Shown piece by piece: positions 1-8,699 of a stretch of DNA of 64,000 nt. Origin of the DNA: Halococcus qingdaonensis (GTDB lineage: Archaea; Halobacteriota; Halobacteria; Halobacteriales; Halococcaceae); assembly GCF_024508235.1 (NCBI RefSeq), contig NZ_CP101943.1, positions 806,001 to 870,000 on the forward strand. The letters run 5' to 3'. The notes under the pieces were generated by a model. That model worked only from the letters and a program-made list of their open reading frames with translations, was not told the origin of the DNA and made no database searches. Position 1 is the stretch's first letter. Every line of letters begins with the position of its first letter. The translations under genes were made by a program, and so were the position numbers.

Positions 1-368
1 CCGACCCAGCTGTACACCTGCATCCGATCCCTGACCGGGCCACCAAGCAGTTCGTGCACGGGCGCGTCGAACTGCTTGCCCTTGAGATCCCAGAGCGCCT
101 GATCGACGCCCGCGATGGCGCTCATCAGTACCGGCCCGCCGCGATAGAACCCACCGCGGTACATCGCCTGCCAGTGATCCTCGATCGGATCCGGGTCGGC
201 ACCGAGCAGGTGGCTCTCGAACAGCTCTTCGACGGCCGCTCTGACCGTGTGTGCCCGTCCCTCGACGACGGGTTCGCCCCAGCCGACGCGTCCGTCACTC
301 GTTTCGACGCGGAGGAACAGCCAGCGCGGCGGGACGGCGAACAGTTCGTAGTCGGTGATCTCGCTCAT
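1..368 (-). CDS. dgoD: D-galactonate dehydratase, 3' end outside window
   Basis: Enolase-superfamily sugar-acid dehydratase, N-terminal 122 codons only; the gene runs off the left edge. The start [16 protein letters not shown] is followed by [20 protein letters not shown], an [11 protein letters not shown] stretch, [17 protein letters not shown] and ending near YSWVG. These match the N-terminal capping domain of the DgoD family, which converts D-galactonate to 2-keto-3-deoxygalactonate. The catalytic barrel with its metal ligands is outside the window. It lies 42 bases downstream of the sugar transporter ATPase on the same strand, so it is probably the last visible gene of that operon. Substrate is inferred from family resemblance. 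Confidence 0.8.
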   Translation of the reverse strand, partial: MSEITDYELFAVPPRWLFLRVETSDGRVGWGEPVVEGRAHTVRAAVEELFESHLLGADPDPIEDHWQAMYRGGFYRGGPVLMSAIAGVDQALWDLKGKQFDAPVHELLGGPVRDRMQVYSWV

Positions 369-410
369 ATCCCTGGTCGGTGCGAACGGCTGAAAAACAC
401 ACCGAGTCGA

Positions 411-1583
411 TCAGAGCTGCGGCTCGATCCTTTCGGTGTCGTCGAGATTACGGTTGTGCAGCGCCTCGCCGGTCTCGCCGTCGAACAGGTGGATCGCGTC
501 CTCGGGAAGCCGTGCGGTCGCCGGCTGGCCCGCATCGATGCGGCGCAGCCCACCGATCGTCGCCACGAACGTCCGAGATTCGTCCATATCGAGCTCCGAG
601 GCGCTCTCGTCGCCCTCGAAGGCGAGATAGACGTTGTTGCCGCTGCCGACCGGCTCGACAACGTCGACCACCGTACGGAAATCGTGTCTTCCATCGCCCT
701 CGGTGGTGTCGACGAGTTCGATGTCCTCGGGACGGACGCCGAGGGTCACGTCGGTGACATCGCCGATGTCCGCGCTCGTGTCTTCCGAGAGCGGATATTC
801 GAAGTTCTCGCCGACGAGACGTCCGTCCTCGACTTCCATCTCGAAGAAGTTCATCGACGGCTCGCCGATGAACCCCGCGACGAACCGGTTTGCGGGTTCG
901 TGATAGGCCTCCAGTGGTGTGGCGACCTGCTGGAGCCGGCCGTCGTCGAGGATGGCGATCCGATCGCCCATCGTCATCGCCTCGGTCTGGTCGTGGGTCA
1001 CGTAGACCGTCGTCACGCCGAGGTCCTCCTGCATCCGCTGGAGTTCGGTCCGCATCTGTGAGCGCAGTTTCGCATCCAGGTTCGACAGCGGCTCGTCCAT
1101 CAGAAACACCGCCGGACTACGGACGATCGCACGGCCGAGCGCGACGCGCTGTTGCTGGCCGCCCGAGAGCTCGCTGGGCGTTCGATCGAGCAGCTGTTCG
1201 ATGCCCATCATCTTCGCGGCGGATTCGACCTGGTCGCGGATCTCGTCGTCGGGCATCTCCGTGCTCTCCTCGAGCCCGAAACTCATGTTCTCGCGCACGG
1301 TCATGTGGGGGTAGAGCGCGTAGCTCTGGAACACCATCGCGATGTCGCGATCGGCGGGCTGGCGGTCGTCGATCACGGTCCCGTCGAGACTGATCGTTCC
1401 CGACGAGACGGATTCGAGCCCTGCGATCATCCGGAGCGTCGTGCTCTTCCCACAGCCCGACGGCCCGACGAGAACGAGGAACTCGCCGTCGTCGATCTCG
1501 AGCGAGGCCTCGTCGACGGCGATGATGTCGTTGCCGCCGTCGTCGAACCGTTTCGTGACGCCATCGAGACTCAGTTCGGCCAT
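411..1583 (-). CDS. Sugar ABC transporter ATP-binding protein (MalK/UgpC type)
   Basis: Cytoplasmic ATPase that powers the sugar importer encoded just upstream. The 390-residue protein has Walker A GPSGCGKST (residues 40-48), a Q-loop near FQSYAL (85-90), the ABC signature LSGGQQQ (139-145), Walker B VFLMDEP (159-165) and the switch His197. A regulatory TOBE-type region follows from about residue 235, which is the standard MalK/UgpC layout. It is the fourth gene of the operon SBP, permease, permease, ATPase and has a 51-base spacer after the second permease. Sugar specificity cannot be read from the ATPase. Confidence 0.95.
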   Translation of the reverse strand: MAELSLDGVTKRFDDGGNDIIAVDEASLEIDDGEFLVLVGPSGCGKSTTLRMIAGLESVSSGTISLDGTVIDDRQPADRDIAMVFQSYALYPHMTVRENMSFGLEESTEMPDDEIRDQVESAAKMMGIEQLLDRTPSELSGGQQQRVALGRAIVRSPAVFLMDEPLSNLDAKLRSQMRTELQRMQEDLGVTTVYVTHDQTEAMTMGDRIAILDDGRLQQVATPLEAYHEPANRFVAGFIGEPSMNFFEMEVEDGRLVGENFEYPLSEDTSADIGDVTDVTLGVRPEDIELVDTTEGDGRHDFRTVVDVVEPVGSGNNVYLAFEGDESASELDMDESRTFVATIGGLRRIDAGQPATARLPEDAIHLFDGETGEALHNRNLDDTERIEPQL

Positions 1584-1634
1584 TCGATACCTCCGTTCGT
1601 TGGTTTGGATAGTAGTTCGATCATCGTTGTCTGT

Positions 1635-2570
1635 CTACGTTCGACCGGCAACACCCTGTGCGAACTGATCGCCGAAGATGATGAAGACGAGCAGCGTCGG
1701 CAGTGCGGTCAGGAACGCACCGGCCATCCGTAGCCCGAAGTCGACGCCTTCGAGGCTCGTCCCCAGTCCCACGAGCGAGAGCGTCACTGGGGCCGACGGT
1801 CCCGTGCCGCCGACGAGAATCAGTGCGAACAGCAGTTCGTTCCAGATCTGCGTGAACTGGTAGATCAACACCACCGCGAACATCGGTCCCGACAGCGGGA
1901 GGACGATCCGGCGGTAGATTTCGAAGACGCCCGCGCCATCGAGGCGCGCCGCCTCGACCATCTCGTCGGAGAGCCCCATGTAGTAGCCCCTGAACAGCAC
2001 TGTACTGATGGGGATTCCGTAGGAGGTGTGGGTCACGATCAGTTCGATGAGGTCCGCGTGATACGGTTCGAGCAACGGTAGCGCCCACAGCGGCGACAGC
2101 GCCGTTTCGAGCGGAATCATCGACCAGAACTGCGACAGCGGCACCAGTACGGCCTGGTACGGGATGAACACGCCGGCGACGAACAGCGCGAAAATCGGGA
2201 TCTGCCCCTTCCAGCTGATCTGTGTCAGTCCGTAGGCCGCGAGACTCCCGAACAGCGCGCCGAGCACCGTCGCCGGGATCGTCATCACGAGGCTGTTGAC
2301 CAACCCCGACGAGAGTGTATCGAGCGCCTCTGCCCAGTTCTGGAGGGTGAACCCGTCCGGTCCGGGCGGGAGATACGGCGCGGTGTTGATGACTGCCTCG
2401 TTGGTCTTGAACGACGTGACGAGCCCTGCTTCGAGGGGCACGAGGAAGTAGACGGCGATGAGCGCGAGTACTGCGTACAGGAGGATTCGTTTCCCGCCGA
2501 TCGCATCGCGCAGATCGCTCGTCGACGATTCGCCGTCGGTCGCGTCGGCTGTAACGGTTTCCTGACTCAT
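1635..2570 (-). CDS. Sugar ABC transporter permease (MalG type)
   Basis: Inner half of a binding-protein-dependent sugar importer. The 311-residue protein has about six membrane segments beginning around residue 29, and the cytoplasmic EAA loop EAARLDGAGVFEIYRR in the second half, which docks on the ATPase. Its start codon overlaps the stop of the other permease by four bases (2567-2570), so the two are translationally coupled. The acidic N-terminal tail (MSQETVTADATDGESS) is typical for haloarchaea. CUT1 family by architecture. Confidence 0.93.
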   Translation of the reverse strand: MSQETVTADATDGESSTSDLRDAIGGKRILLYAVLALIAVYFLVPLEAGLVTSFKTNEAVINTAPYLPPGPDGFTLQNWAEALDTLSSGLVNSLVMTIPATVLGALFGSLAAYGLTQISWKGQIPIFALFVAGVFIPYQAVLVPLSQFWSMIPLETALSPLWALPLLEPYHADLIELIVTHTSYGIPISTVLFRGYYMGLSDEMVEAARLDGAGVFEIYRRIVLPLSGPMFAVVLIYQFTQIWNELLFALILVGGTGPSAPVTLSLVGLGTSLEGVDFGLRMAGAFLTALPTLLVFIIFGDQFAQGVAGRT

Positions 2571-3613
2571 AGTGCACCCCTGCGGTACTGACTGTAGAGA
2601 TACGGGATGACGACGAGCAACGCGAGGACGTAGAGCACGATCGCGATCGCCGAGCCGTACGCCCAGTGCTGGTTCGAGTACGCTTCACGAACCATCAGCG
2701 TCGCGAGGATGTCGGCTCCTGCTGCGGGACGGTACTGGCCGAACAGCGCATACAGGAAGTCGAACGCTTTGAGCGCACCGATCATCAGCACGACGAGCGC
2801 GCTGATGACCGAGCCCCTGAGCTGGGGGATGATGACTCGCCAGTACATCTTGATCGTGCTCGCGCCGTCGATACGCGCCGCCTCGAAGTGTTCGTCGGGG
2901 ATCGCTTGCAATCCGGCGAGAAAGACCACCATCGCGTAGCCGCTGAACTGCCAGACCAGCGCGAAGATGACCGCTCCGAGCACGAGCTGTGGGTTGCCGA
3001 TCCAGTCCGGACTAAGTCCGCCGAGGCTCAGCACCGAGTTGATGATGCCGTTGTCGATGTCGTACATCCACGCCCAGAGCTGGGCGGTCACGACGAACGA
3101 GAGGCTGAACGGCAGCAGATACACCAGCCGGAACGTGTTCTGCAATCGAAGCGTCCGATCGAGCAGGATCGCGAGCACCAGCCCGAGCACGAGACAGAGG
3201 ACCGTGAACGCGATCAGCAGGACGAACGTGTTGCGCGCGGCGTTGATGAACGCCTCACTACCGAACAGTTCGGCGTACTGCTGGAAATCGAGCGTGGAGT
3301 AGTCCGGATCACCAAAGCCCTCCATATCCGTCAGCGAGATGAGGAAGTTCCAGCCGATCGCCCCGTAGACAAACAGCCCCATCAACAGGAATGGCGGGAG
3401 CCAGAACGGCAGCGAGCCGACGAACCGGCTGTTGCGCGGCGATCGCAGTCGATCCGATAGTCCTGTGCCGGCCGAGCCACGGCTCACGGTCGCCCCGCCG
3501 TCGGTGCGAACCGGGCTCTCGTCGTCGCCGGTGTCGCCCACGAGTCGGGTGCGAAGGTCACTCAGCCGTGATCGGATCGACCGTCCCACGTCAGTTCGAT
3601 CCGGAGACGGCAT
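2567..3613 (-). CDS. Sugar ABC transporter permease (MalF type)
   Basis: First permease of the sugar importer, 348 residues, with a long charged cytoplasmic N-terminus (about 65 residues) before the first membrane segment (LPFWLPPFLLMGLFVY). Six or so transmembrane helices follow, with the EAA loop EAARIDGASTIKMYWR. It overlaps the end of the substrate-binding protein gene by 23 bases and the next permease by four, a tightly packed operon. A later in-frame start cannot be excluded because of the overlap, but the upstream Met is kept here. Confidence 0.92.
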   Translation of the reverse strand: MPSPDRTDVGRSIRSRLSDLRTRLVGDTGDDESPVRTDGGATVSRGSAGTGLSDRLRSPRNSRFVGSLPFWLPPFLLMGLFVYGAIGWNFLISLTDMEGFGDPDYSTLDFQQYAELFGSEAFINAARNTFVLLIAFTVLCLVLGLVLAILLDRTLRLQNTFRLVYLLPFSLSFVVTAQLWAWMYDIDNGIINSVLSLGGLSPDWIGNPQLVLGAVIFALVWQFSGYAMVVFLAGLQAIPDEHFEAARIDGASTIKMYWRVIIPQLRGSVISALVVLMIGALKAFDFLYALFGQYRPAAGADILATLMVREAYSNQHWAYGSAIAIVLYVLALLVVIPYLYSQYRRGAL

Positions 3614-4964
3614 CGAGCATCCCCTTGGTTGCGGAGTCGAGGTTCCCCGAGCCGAGGAACTCGTTGGTGATCACGCCGTCGATATCCGAGTGGACATCGG
3701 GCAGCACGGCGAGCCCGTGGGCGATCGTCGGCGGTTTCTGCGAGACCTCGCTGTACTCCTTGATCGTCTTGGTGAGATACGGACCGAACTTATCCGTGGG
3801 GGCATCGGTCCGCGGGGGAATCGACCCTTTGTACTGGTTGAACGCGACCTGTGCCTCGGTCGTGCCCAGATAGGAGAGCCAGGTCTTTGCGGCCTCGGGA
3901 GCGGGCCCGTCGGCGGGGAACGGGAACGAGTCGAGATGCATCCCGTACATGTCGTCGGTACCGGGGAAGGTGACGTTGTTCCAGTCGTCCTCGTACTCGA
4001 AGTCGTCCTGGTTGCGGTAGGAGCCGGCGACCCAGTTGCCGTTGTGGACGAAGGCCGCGTCACCGCTCATGAACTTCTGATTGGCCTGCGTGAAGCCGAT
4101 GCTCGATGCGTCGTCGTTGATGTGGTCGTAGTAGTTCTGGACGGTCTGGAACGCCTTGCGCACCGCCTTCTCGTCGCCCTCGCCGTTGATGTAGTCCATG
4201 AACGCCTGATAGCCGGCCTGTCCCTGCATGACGACCTCCCAGAGCTGGAGCGTCGTGAACGGCGCTTCGAGCCCCTGTGCGAGACCGACGGCGTCGGTGT
4301 TCTGCTCGACCTTCTTGAGCGCGGCCGTCAGATCGCTCGGCTTCGAGAAGCTCGTCGGGTCGACACCCGCTTCCTCGACGACGGAGACGTTGTAGAAGAG
4401 GTCGTTCATCCGGTGGGAGCCGATCGGTACCGCAACGTATGGCCCCGAGCCGACGGATTTCGAGCTTTCACCGACCTGCGAGTACTGTTTGGCCTCCTTC
4501 GTGTAGTTCTGCTTGAGGTCCTTGGTCCAGACGTCGTCGCTGATGTCGCCGAGAAGCCCGGCGCTGGTGAACTGGACGAGGTTGTTGCCGGGCCAGTCGG
4601 CCCACGAGCTGGGGAGGTTGCCGTTCTGTGCACGGTTCGAGATGGTCGTGTCGAGATTGGTGTTGCCGCCGCCGCCGATGGCCTGGAAGTTCGTGTCGAC
4701 GTCGGAATGGGCTTCCTCGAACGTCTTGATGAGGTTGTTGATGGCTTTCTTGCCGTCGCCGCCGGTCCAGCCGTGGAGGACCTGCAGCTTGCCGCCACCA
4801 CCGGACGAGCCGCCACCGCTGCTGTTGTTTCCACCGCTCCCGTTCCCACCACCGCCGCCACCGCCACCGACACAGCCGGCGAGACCGACCATCGCGCCGG
4901 CGCTCGCCGCAGCGGTGCCCTTCAGATACGTCCGCCGAGAGTAGTTCGATTCGGAGTCAGACAT
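3591..4964 (-). CDS. Sugar ABC transporter substrate-binding lipoprotein
   Basis: Extracytoplasmic sugar receptor of the importer. The chosen start gives MSDSESNYSRRTYLKG, a twin-arginine motif, then a hydrophobic stretch and a lipobox LAGC, so the protein is exported folded by Tat and anchored by lipid. A second Met four codons upstream (4976) is possible but adds only MRRT. After the Cys comes a Gly/Ser/Asn linker of about 30 residues containing NGS and NSS sequons, then an extracellular binding protein family 1 fold. The first gene of the operon, reading away from gnaD. A TATA-like element lies around 4995-5001, giving a very short leader. Confidence 0.93.
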   Translation of the reverse strand: MSDSESNYSRRTYLKGTAAASAGAMVGLAGCVGGGGGGGGNGSGGNNSSGGGSSGGGGKLQVLHGWTGGDGKKAINNLIKTFEEAHSDVDTNFQAIGGGGNTNLDTTISNRAQNGNLPSSWADWPGNNLVQFTSAGLLGDISDDVWTKDLKQNYTKEAKQYSQVGESSKSVGSGPYVAVPIGSHRMNDLFYNVSVVEEAGVDPTSFSKPSDLTAALKKVEQNTDAVGLAQGLEAPFTTLQLWEVVMQGQAGYQAFMDYINGEGDEKAVRKAFQTVQNYYDHINDDASSIGFTQANQKFMSGDAAFVHNGNWVAGSYRNQDDFEYEDDWNNVTFPGTDDMYGMHLDSFPFPADGPAPEAAKTWLSYLGTTEAQVAFNQYKGSIPPRTDAPTDKFGPYLTKTIKEYSEVSQKPPTIAHGLAVLPDVHSDIDGVITNEFLGSGNLDSATKGMLDAVSGSN

Positions 4965-4994
4965 CGTTCGCCTCAAACGGCGTAACGAACCATC

Positions 4995-5001
4995 ATATAC
5001 T
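4995..5001 (-). promoter_or_regulatory. TATA element of the sugar transporter operon
   Basis: Read on the minus strand the sequence is AAGTATATGA, an AT-rich island in GC-rich surroundings, 31-37 bases before the binding-protein start at 4964. This predicts transcription starting about six bases before the ATG. No TrmB-type box is seen here. Confidence 0.45.
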
Positions 5002-5082
5002 TTTCGACGGATCGAACGGACCGCCCGCTTTCGGTTTCAGGCTCGATTCGGGAAATTTTTCGAGAGCTGAGTAGCCGCTGGC

Positions 5083-5154
5083 TCGACTGCGCCTCGCTCA
5101 GTCGAACGCCGTGGAACGGAGCTCCACGAGCTCGATGCGGCTACGCTGCATCGA
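5083..5154. repeat. Three consecutive short hairpins at the 3' end of gnaD
   Basis: Three inverted repeats follow each other: TCGACTG (5083-5089) with CAGTCGA (5099-5105); CGTGGA (5110-5115) with TCCACG (5123-5128), which also contains the palindrome GGAGCTCC; and TCGATGC (5132-5138) with GCATCGA (5148-5154). The third spans the gnaD stop codon (5141-5143). They could act as a transcription terminator or mRNA-stabilising structure for gnaD. No U-run follows. Confidence 0.5.
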
Positions 5155-6379
5155 ACAGCTCCTCACCGTCGACCATATGCTCGGCGACGGCATCCATATC
5201 GAGCGTCAGCCCGAGCCCCGGTCGCTCGGGGATCTCGATCGCGCCCTCCTGAATGACCGATTCCTCGACGAGCTCTGCCCACCAGCCGAGCTGATAGGAG
5301 TGGTACTCGACGGCGAGCGAGTTGGGGATGGCAGCGCCGACGTGGGCGCTCGCCATCGTGCCGACGGGCGAGGCGACGTTGTGCATCGCCACCGGCACGT
5401 AGTAGCTGTCGGCCATGTCGGCGACTTTTCTCGTCTCGCGCATTCCACCCATCTTCGGGAGGTCGGGCGCGACGACGTCGACGGCCTGCTCTTCGAGGAG
5501 CCGACGGTAGCCGTGTTTGCGATAGACGTTCTCGCCGGCGGCGATGGGGGTGGTCGTCCCGCGCGTGACCTCGCGCTGGACGTCGTGGTTCTCCGGCGGG
5601 ACGGGGTCTTCGAGCCACCAGACGTCGTGCTCCTCGATCGCCCGCGCGATGCGTTTAGCGCTCCCGCCGGTGAACGCCCAGTGGCAGTCGAAGGCCGCGT
5701 CGGCCCGCCCATCGAGGCGCTCGGTCACTGCTCTGACTATCTCGGCCTTGTGTTCGATCTCCTTGTTCCGGAGGTGGCGGTTGGCCTTATCCTTCTCATG
5801 ACCCGAGGGGACGTCGAGATCGAACTTGAGTGCGTCGTAGCCCAGTTCCTCGACGACGCGCTCGGCCTCGTCGGCGTTCGCCTGTGGGTCTTCCTCCTCG
5901 CCCGCGTGGCAGTCGCAGTAGACGCGCACCGAGTCACGATACTTCCCGCCCAGTAGCTGGTAGGCGGGCAGTTCGAGGATCTTGCCGGCGAGGTCGTGGA
6001 GCGCGATCTCGATACCCGAGATGGCCGTGATGACCGTCCCGCCGATCGAGCCCTCGCCGGACATCTTCTGGACGAGATGCTCGAACAGCCGATCGATGTC
6101 GAGCGGGTTCTCGCCGACGACGAACGGTGTCATCCGAGCGATGATCTCGGGCACCCCGGCACCCCAGTAGGCCTCGCCCGTGCCGACGATGCCCGCGTCG
6201 GTGTACACTCGCACCAGCGTCCACGGGAAATTGCCGTCGACCATCGTCGTCTGCACGTCGGTGATCTCGACGTCGCGCCCGCCGCCGCGTTTGGCCCGCA
6301 CGCCCATCGTCTCCGACGAGAGCTCGCGCATCGTGTACTCGGCGTTCGGGTCGTGCAGGTCGGCGTAGTCGATACCCAT
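5141..6379 (-). CDS. gnaD: D-gluconate dehydratase (enolase superfamily)
   Basis: Converts D-gluconate to 2-keto-3-deoxygluconate (KDG), the entry step of the haloarchaeal semi-phosphorylative Entner-Doudoroff pathway. The 412-residue protein begins MGIDYADLHDPNAEYTM, a conserved haloarchaeal N-terminus, and shows the barrel Lys185 (ALKFD), metal ligands Asp231 (FDCHW), Glu257 (WLEDP) and Glu283 (AGEN), and a C-terminal AMHN with the likely catalytic His. The KDG aldolase and KDG kinase are encoded close by. Related haloarchaeal paralogues act on galactonate or xylonate, so the exact substrate is inferred. The promoter has a TATA box at about 6403-6409, giving a leaderless mRNA. Confidence 0.82.
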   Translation of the reverse strand: MGIDYADLHDPNAEYTMRELSSETMGVRAKRGGGRDVEITDVQTTMVDGNFPWTLVRVYTDAGIVGTGEAYWGAGVPEIIARMTPFVVGENPLDIDRLFEHLVQKMSGEGSIGGTVITAISGIEIALHDLAGKILELPAYQLLGGKYRDSVRVYCDCHAGEEEDPQANADEAERVVEELGYDALKFDLDVPSGHEKDKANRHLRNKEIEHKAEIVRAVTERLDGRADAAFDCHWAFTGGSAKRIARAIEEHDVWWLEDPVPPENHDVQREVTRGTTTPIAAGENVYRKHGYRRLLEEQAVDVVAPDLPKMGGMRETRKVADMADSYYVPVAMHNVASPVGTMASAHVGAAIPNSLAVEYHSYQLGWWAELVEESVIQEGAIEIPERPGLGLTLDMDAVAEHMVDGEELFDAA

Positions 6380-6390
6380 GATTCGATGTT

Positions 6391-6409
6391 TACTCGTATT
6401 CTAATAAAA
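6391..6409 (-). promoter_or_regulatory. gnaD promoter with TATA box and TrmB-like box
   Basis: On the minus strand a TTTTATTA element (about 6403-6409) lies 24-30 bases before the gnaD start, the spacing of leaderless haloarchaeal promoters. Overlapping it is TATT-N7-GAGTA (6391-6406). This differs by one base from TACT-N7-8-GAGTA, the published Halobacterium salinarum TrmB operator. Overlap with the TATA box would suit repression when sugar is absent. Confidence 0.5.
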
Positions 6410-6424
6410 CGATGTCGTACCGGA

Positions 6425-7660
6425 TCAGTCGAGTGTCGCCAACCGATTGAGCGCCGAGACGATTCGCAGGACGGCGGCGGCTTCACCGCGATCGTAGACG
6501 AGTTCGTCGGTTCTGATGACGTGATCGAGCACGGCCCGCGAGGCGTGTTCGGGTGCGGCAGCGATCCCCTTCCCGTCGGCGACCCACTCCATCACGCGCA
6601 GGTCGGACTTCGAGTCGCCCATCACGAGCGCGAACGGATCGTCGACACCGAGCACGTCGAAGGCGGTCTCGACGCCGGCGACCTTGTTCAGCTCCAGGCT
6701 GCCGACCTCGGCGGCGTCGGCCTCGTAGTAGGCGACGTCGATGCGCTCGAAAGCCTCCGACAGCGCCGCCGGCAGTTCGTCCGGATCACGTTCGGATAGT
6801 CGGTCACGTCGTTCGAGCACGCCACGGATCTCGGGGTCGGCCGCGGCGTAGAACGCCCGTGCCCACTCGCTTCCCTCCTCGCTGTCGGTCCCCTCCGCCA
6901 CGATCGTCCCGAGCAGATCGACGAGATAGCAGAGCGCCTGATCGATGATCTCCCGAGCTTCCGGGCTGCCGGTCTCGGCGTTCGGCTTCAGAGTGACGTT
7001 GAACTCGTTGCCTTGGAGATGACATCCTTCGCGAACGCCGTCGGGGGCCTCGGGCAACACGCGCGAGCGCAACGCGTAGAAGACGTCCTGGATCCGCTCG
7101 TCGAGACGCTCGTAGAGCAATTTCTTCGTCTCCGAGCCGTGACCGGGCGTGAACACGCCGGTGCCGGCCTCGTAGACGATGCTCAACGTTCCGGAGTGGA
7201 CGAGTTCGCTGCCGAGCCCCTGGATGGCGAACCCCTTCACGTTCTCCAGGGTCTGGCCGGTGCAGATGACGACCGGGATGCCCGCCTCGTGGAGCTCGGT
7301 CAGGTAGTGGAGCGTCTCGCGCGGAATCTCGTTGTCGGTGCCGCCCGCGGATCTGAGGGTTTCGTCGACGTCGAGCACGAGGACGTTCACCCCGCGGTCG
7401 TGTTTGGTCAGGAGATCGAGCGCGGTGAACGCTTCCTCGCGGCTGGCGTGGGCGGCGATATTTGCGAGCGTTTCGCCGTACTGGAAGGCGTCACGGATCT
7501 CGTCCTTTCGCTCGTCGAGTTCGGTGGCGATCTCCTGGTAGCCTTCGAGCGCGACGCGCGAATCGACGGGCGGGAAGACGTCGATGAACCGCTGGTGGTC
7601 GCGCAGGCCGTCGGTGTCGAACGACTCGTAGAGCTCGTAGAGGAGATCGTACCGATCCAT
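6425..7660 (-). CDS. HAD-superfamily phosphatase, haloarchaeal, substrate unknown
   Basis: A 411-residue protein with an all-helical N-terminal region (about 1-110) followed by a HAD hydrolase domain: motif I LVLDVDETL, motif II VVICTGQT and motif IV MGDSKSDLRVM, all needed for Mg-dependent phosphoryl transfer. The cap insertion lies between motifs II and III (C2 type, as in sugar phosphatases). The start MDRYDLLYELYE is used; a longer frame upstream is basic, GC-skewed and overlaps the KDG aldolase, so it is rejected. The gene sits 47 bases downstream of kdgA and just before gnaD. A role as a sugar-phosphate or KDG-phosphate phosphatase is only an inference from this position. Confidence 0.8.
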   Translation of the reverse strand: MDRYDLLYELYESFDTDGLRDHQRFIDVFPPVDSRVALEGYQEIATELDERKDEIRDAFQYGETLANIAAHASREEAFTALDLLTKHDRGVNVLVLDVDETLRSAGGTDNEIPRETLHYLTELHEAGIPVVICTGQTLENVKGFAIQGLGSELVHSGTLSIVYEAGTGVFTPGHGSETKKLLYERLDERIQDVFYALRSRVLPEAPDGVREGCHLQGNEFNVTLKPNAETGSPEAREIIDQALCYLVDLLGTIVAEGTDSEEGSEWARAFYAAADPEIRGVLERRDRLSERDPDELPAALSEAFERIDVAYYEADAAEVGSLELNKVAGVETAFDVLGVDDPFALVMGDSKSDLRVMEWVADGKGIAAAPEHASRAVLDHVIRTDELVYDRGEAAAVLRIVSALNRLATLD

Positions 7661-7707
7661 AGTCGCCTCGGGGGTGCCGAGCGCATAAGCGTGTTCGCCC
7701 GCCCGAC

Positions 7708-8616
7708 TCAGAGCAACCCCTCGGCACGGATGGTGGCTTCGAGCGCCGATCGCTCCTCGTCGTCCATCCCGCGGAGCGGGCTCCGCAGCGGGCCGGCGTC
7801 GAACCCGCGCAGCGAGAGCGCGGCCTTCACACCCGCCAGATATGGCCCGCCCTTGAACGCGTCGCGCACCCGATAGAGGGTACTCTGGCACTCGCGTGCG
7901 TGCTCGATATCGCCCGCGGTGTACGACTCGTGGAGATCGACGAGCAGTTCGGGCAGTGCGTTCGCCACCGCGCTCACGCCGCCGGTACAGCCGACGAGCC
8001 GGCCGGGGAACTGCAGCGAGTCCGAGCCGGCGAGGAAGACGAACTCGGGATGGTCGTCGATGGCGCGACTGAGCCAGGGGACGTCCTTGCTCGAATCCTT
8101 GACGCCGGCGAGTCCGTCGATCTCGGCGAGCGCGTCGAGCGTCGCGTGGCTAAGTGCGTTGCCCGTTTTCGAGGGGATGTGATAGACGTAGATCGGGAGC
8201 TCGGTGGCCTCGGCGACGCGACGGTAGTGTTCGACCGCGCCCGTCTCGTCGACCGGGTAGTAGTAGGGTGTGACGACGACGAGTCCGTCTGCACCGGCCT
8301 CGGCGGCACGCTGGGCGCGGTCGACCGTGTGATACGTGCTCGGCGCACCGACGCCCGCGATGACCGGCACCTCGCCGCCGACCTCGTCGACGACCGCCTC
8401 GACGACGCCGGCCTGTTCGTCGCCGTCGAGCAGGGCGAACTCGCCGTTCGTTCCCAACGGAAAGACGCCGTGGACGCCCCGATCGACGACGAATCGGGCG
8501 TGGTCGGCCGTCGTCTGGTAATCGACCGATTCGTCCTCGTCGAATGCCGTCACCATCGGCGGGATGACGCCGCCGAGATCGAGCGGATCGTCGTTCGCAG
8601 TCGCATCGTGGCTCAT
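7708..8616 (-). CDS. kdgA: 2-keto-3-deoxy(phospho)gluconate aldolase, DapA/NAL family
   Basis: Class I aldolase cleaving KDG or KDPG to pyruvate and glyceraldehyde (3-phosphate). The 302-residue TIM barrel has the Schiff-base Lys173 in GVKDSS, the catalytic Tyr145 in YVYHIPS and the GTNGEF loop (55-60) that binds the pyruvate carboxylate. The family also contains dihydrodipicolinate synthase and N-acetylneuraminate lyase. Assignment to KDG aldolase rests on the neighbours gnaD and kdgK. The promoter has CGTTTATGATT about 25 bases upstream, so the mRNA should be leaderless. Confidence 0.85.
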   Translation of the reverse strand: MSHDATANDDPLDLGGVIPPMVTAFDEDESVDYQTTADHARFVVDRGVHGVFPLGTNGEFALLDGDEQAGVVEAVVDEVGGEVPVIAGVGAPSTYHTVDRAQRAAEAGADGLVVVTPYYYPVDETGAVEHYRRVAEATELPIYVYHIPSKTGNALSHATLDALAEIDGLAGVKDSSKDVPWLSRAIDDHPEFVFLAGSDSLQFPGRLVGCTGGVSAVANALPELLVDLHESYTAGDIEHARECQSTLYRVRDAFKGGPYLAGVKAALSLRGFDAGPLRSPLRGMDDEERSALEATIRAEGLL

Positions 8617-8699
8617 GGCGTTCGTTCTCGGTGTGTAATCATAAACGTCCGGGGAGCGGATTCCGCAACGCCTACCGTGCCGCCCCCGTAGATCGATTC
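8617..8699. promoter_or_regulatory. Divergent kdgA / kdgK promoter region
   Basis: The 83-base gap separates divergent kdgA and kdgK. A TAATCATAAAC element (about 8636-8646) gives a well-placed TATA box for kdgA on the minus strand. No clear TATA box stands 25-30 bases before kdgK. No TrmB-type box is present. Confidence 0.45.
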
